Assembly (NCBI GenBank): GCA_002964805.2 | Contig: PUDQ02000047.1 | Span: forward strand, 186,001-250,000 | DNA: 64,000 nucleotides | Reading direction: 5' to 3' | Source: Trametes villosa | Lineage: Eukaryota; Basidiomycota; Agaricomycetes; Polyporales; Polyporaceae | Part shown: positions 61,386-64,000 of the stretch, piece after piece | How the letters are laid out: each line of letters begins with the position of its first letter | How positions within the stretch are numbered: position 1 is the first letter of the stretch | Notes under the pieces: generated by a model | Seen by the model: only the letters and a program-made list of their open reading frames with translations | What the model was told of the DNA's origin: nothing | The model's database searches: none | Translations under genes and position numbers: made by a program

Positions 61386-64000
61386 ATGAACACGTCCCAA
61401 GGGGACATGCCGCAAGGCATCAACCCCGCCTTCCTCGCCGGCGGATTCACGAACCCCAATCCCGGCGGAAACTCGACTCCACAACCCGGCCTCTCCCCGC
61501 AACAGATACAACAGATGCACGCCATGCGCTCGATGGGCGGTGGCGGACAGGGAGGGGGAGGCGGGATGGGTATGAACCCAGCCATGTTCCAGCAAAGCGG
61601 AGGGGGCGGAGGTGGGATGAACCCCGCCGCACTGATGAACGGGATGGGTGGTATGGGAGGGATGAACGGTATGAACGGGATGGGCAGCATGAACGGCCGC
61701 ATGGCGCAGTACCAGCAGATGCAAGCCCAGGCGCAGGCCCAGCGAATGGGCATGAACATGAACATGAGCGGAGGGGGGATGAACATCGGTAGTGGAGGGA
61801 TGGGGATGGGAGGAGGCGGAGGCGGAGGCAGCGGGTTGGGCATGGGTATGAACCCCGCGCAGCTCCTGCAGCAGCAACAGCAGATGGGTATGGGAGGAGG
61901 AGGAGGTATGGGCGGCATCAACCCCGCTTCGTTGGGTGGAGGAGGGATGAACATGATGGGCGGGATGGGGAACATGAACGGTATGGGCATGAATGGTATG
62001 GGTATGGGCGGCATGAACATGGGCATGGGTACACCGCATCCTCCCCGCCCTCCTGTATGCGCTGACATTCTCTATCGCAGGTGGTGCGTCTGGTATGACC
62101 TCTCCAACGAGCGGTTCCGCGACGCTTCCGAACGTGTCGGGCATGTCACAAAGCTCGCCCCCATCCACGCCCAACCTCAGCATGCAGCAAGGCCAAGGCT
62201 TCCCAAGCGCGGCGCAGATGCAGCAGCTTGCGCAGATGAATCCGCAGATGAAGGCGCTCCAGATGCAGCGCGCCATGATGGCGCAGATGGGCGGCGGTGG
62301 TGGCAGCGGTGGCGGTGGCGGCGGTATGCAGGGCATGAACGTCAACATGGGCGGCATGTCCCTCGCGCAGGTGCAGCAGATGCAGATGCTCCAGCAGCAA
62401 CAGCAACAACAGCAGCAGCAGCAAGCACAGAATCAGGCGCAGATGCAGCAGCGTCCGCCGTCGTCCGCGTCGTTCAACGCGCACGCACATCGGCTCTCGC
62501 AGGGCCAGCTTCAGACATCGCCGTCATCGACCCCCGGGCCCGGCAGCCAGAGCCAGGGCGCGCACTCGCCGCACGCGCTGCAACCACAGCTCAGCGGCGG
62601 CTCGGGAATGATGCCGCCCCCGTCCTCCATCCCACCGCGCCCGCCTACAGCATCGTCTCTCCACAATCACGGCATGCACCCGCACCTGCAGCAACAGCAG
62701 CAACAGCAGCAACAGCAGCAACATCAACAGCAGCAACAGCAGCAGCACGGCGGCCAGTTCCCGAACCAGAACCCGACCCCGCGCCCCGGCACCGCCACAG
62801 GCTCGCGCCCGGGCACCGCGCAGAACAACCAGGGCCCGCGCTCGGCGACCCCAAGCGGCGGTCGGCCACAGACGCCAAGTCAGGCGAGTCCACGCGCTCC
62901 CGTCGCGCCGCTCCCGATGCACGGCAGCGTCCCGCAGAGCCCGGCTGGCATGCCCATGCGGCCCGGGACGGGCCAGTCGATGAGCGGCAACGACGCGCAG
63001 GGCCAAGGACAGCAGAAGGTCCCGAGTCGCCCGCCCACTGCGACGGGTCACGGTCCGCCGCAGACGCCCCGCCAGCAGGCGCAACAGCTTCAGCAACAGC
63101 AGCAGCAACCGAAGATGTCGCCCTCGGCGCAACAGTCGGGGTTCACGCCCATCGCGCCCGCCCCTGTCCCTGCTGGTGCGCAAGCTCCTGGATCGCCGCA
63201 CGTCGGTGGCGTGAAGCGCAAGGCCTCGGGGACGCCGGCACCTGGTGTTCCGGCGAAGGTGCCCACTCCTGCGCCCACGTCGGCGGGCACACCCGCCCCG
63301 GGCCAGATGACGCGCTCGGCGAGCAATACCGGCATTTCGGGCATTTCGGGCATGGGCATCAGCGGAAACGTCGGCCCAGCGCCCGGAGCTGCACAAGCTC
63401 AGCAGCCGCAGGCCGCCGCGGGCGCGGGCTCGGGCTCGTTGATGGGCGGCGCTGGCGGCGGGATGATGCCGCCCCCAGTCGTGCCGCGCGGCCCACCGGT
63501 CGCCGGAGGTGCGCCGAACCCGTCGCTCAATGTGAACACGAACCTCATGCCGCCCATGGGCCTGTCGCCAGTCCCGAGCGGCGCTGTCACGGGCGGCGGC
63601 CCGATAGGCTTGACGTCCCCGACGAGCATGAGCGCTGCGGCGAACACGGGCAACATCGCGCTCATGGACGGTAATACGCCGGTCCCTGTCCCGCAGACGC
63701 CTTCGCGCCAGCCGTCGCTTCCGCCCGCCGCCGCGTCCCCGTTCCAGTCACTCACCTCTCCCAGCGCTGCCGGTTCGATCCCAGGAGGCCCTGCCAAAGC
63801 CGCCGCGAACGGCAAAGCCCCGGCGACAGCGGCAGCCTCACCCGCACCCCCGGTGGTCACGACGAAGATCATTCCACAACTCCCTCCGCTGCCGACGACA
63901 GTGAAGCTCGACCCGAAGGTGACGCGGGTGTCGGTCGTGCCGCTCGCGGACTCGGACGCGGCGATCCCGCCGCTCGGGCCCGAGGAGATCGCGGGCGTGC
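61386..64000 (+). CDS. Gln/Gly/Met-rich putative transcription coactivator, 3' truncated
   Basis: Exon 1 is 61386-62028; a 52-nt intron (gtacac..cgcag) leads to exon 2 from 62081 to the window end, still open. At least 850 residues. The first 210 are Gly/Met/Asn repeats (GMNP, GMGM, MNGM) with NPAFLAGGF and PQQIQQM. Then come polyglutamine tracts (near 62390 and 62695), Ser/Pro/Thr-rich disorder, a basic patch VKRKASGTP, and finally a more ordered start of a domain (IIPQLPPLPTTVKLDPKVTRVSVVPLAD). Such composition is typical of SWI/SNF or Mediator-type subunits; the ordered end recalls fungal chromatin-remodelling subunits, but I cannot name it. Domain identity depends on sequence beyond 64000. 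Confidence 0.75.
62390..62425 (+). repeat. CAG/CAA polyglutamine tract 1
   Basis: Run of CAG/CAA codons in the coactivator reading frame. Confidence 0.85.
62688..62752 (+). repeat. CAG/CAA polyglutamine tract 2
   Basis: About 20 glutamine codons, interrupted by one His codon, in frame with the coactivator gene. Confidence 0.85.

Noticed and set aside
61251..62357. 368-codon minus-strand frame
   Set aside because: Antisense shadow of the Gly/Met/Gln repeats of the coactivator gene; low-complexity His/Pro product.
62524..63396. 290-codon minus-strand frame
   Set aside because: Antisense shadow of the coactivator exon 2, Arg/Leu-rich without motifs.

Overview
The window looks like a chromosome segment of a basidiomycete fungus, most likely an Agaricomycete (Polyporales-like). 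The coding sequence is GC-rich. Genes are cut by many 45-70 nt introns with GTRNGT donors, CTRAY branch points and YAG acceptors. The gene content fits: a large F-box family, an intron-containing Helitron, and filamentous-fungal housekeeping genes. I rebuilt exon structures by hand. Every complete model given with full exon coordinates sums to a multiple of three, which is the main internal check; the few junctions I could not settle are stated in the entries.

Layout. 0-7 kb: on the minus strand, an unknown gene, an S10 serine carboxypeptidase with a GPI-like tail, and the cleavage-stimulation-factor subunit CSTF2/Rna15. 7.4-19.1 kb: two paralogous F-box genes on the minus strand, separated by a Helitron of about 7.4 kb. 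The Helitron has an intact 1607-residue Rep/helicase, a canonical 3' end (8-bp perfect hairpin, then CTAG inside A|T) and a second gene inside its borders that I think may be an OB-fold-like ssDNA-binding partner. 19.3-23.3 kb: divergent RING-finger and triose-phosphate-type transporter genes. 23.8-26.1 kb: another F-box gene and a decayed copy of the 7.5/17.3 kb F-box family. 26.5-29.4 kb: a 14-exon aspartic protease of unusual form. 30.2-31.3 kb: an unresolved hypothetical gene. 31.6-33.4 kb: an F-box gene.

34.3-36.6 kb and 52.8-55.1 kb hold two inverted copies of one unknown gene together with its promoter. Between them lie an aromatic-amino-acid-type decarboxylase, an MFS permease and an alternative NADH dehydrogenase (the last two divergent from one promoter region), a WH1+CRIB WASP-like protein, and the tRNA m5C methyltransferase Trm4/NCL1. 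57-59 kb: a further F-box-like gene. 61.4 kb to the end: a Gln/Gly/Met-rich putative transcription coactivator, cut by the window edge and preceded by a very C-rich leader.

The most interesting part is the Helitron with its second gene, followed by the inverted duplicated gene family and the atypical aspartic protease. No rRNA, CRISPR or convincing tRNA gene was seen.
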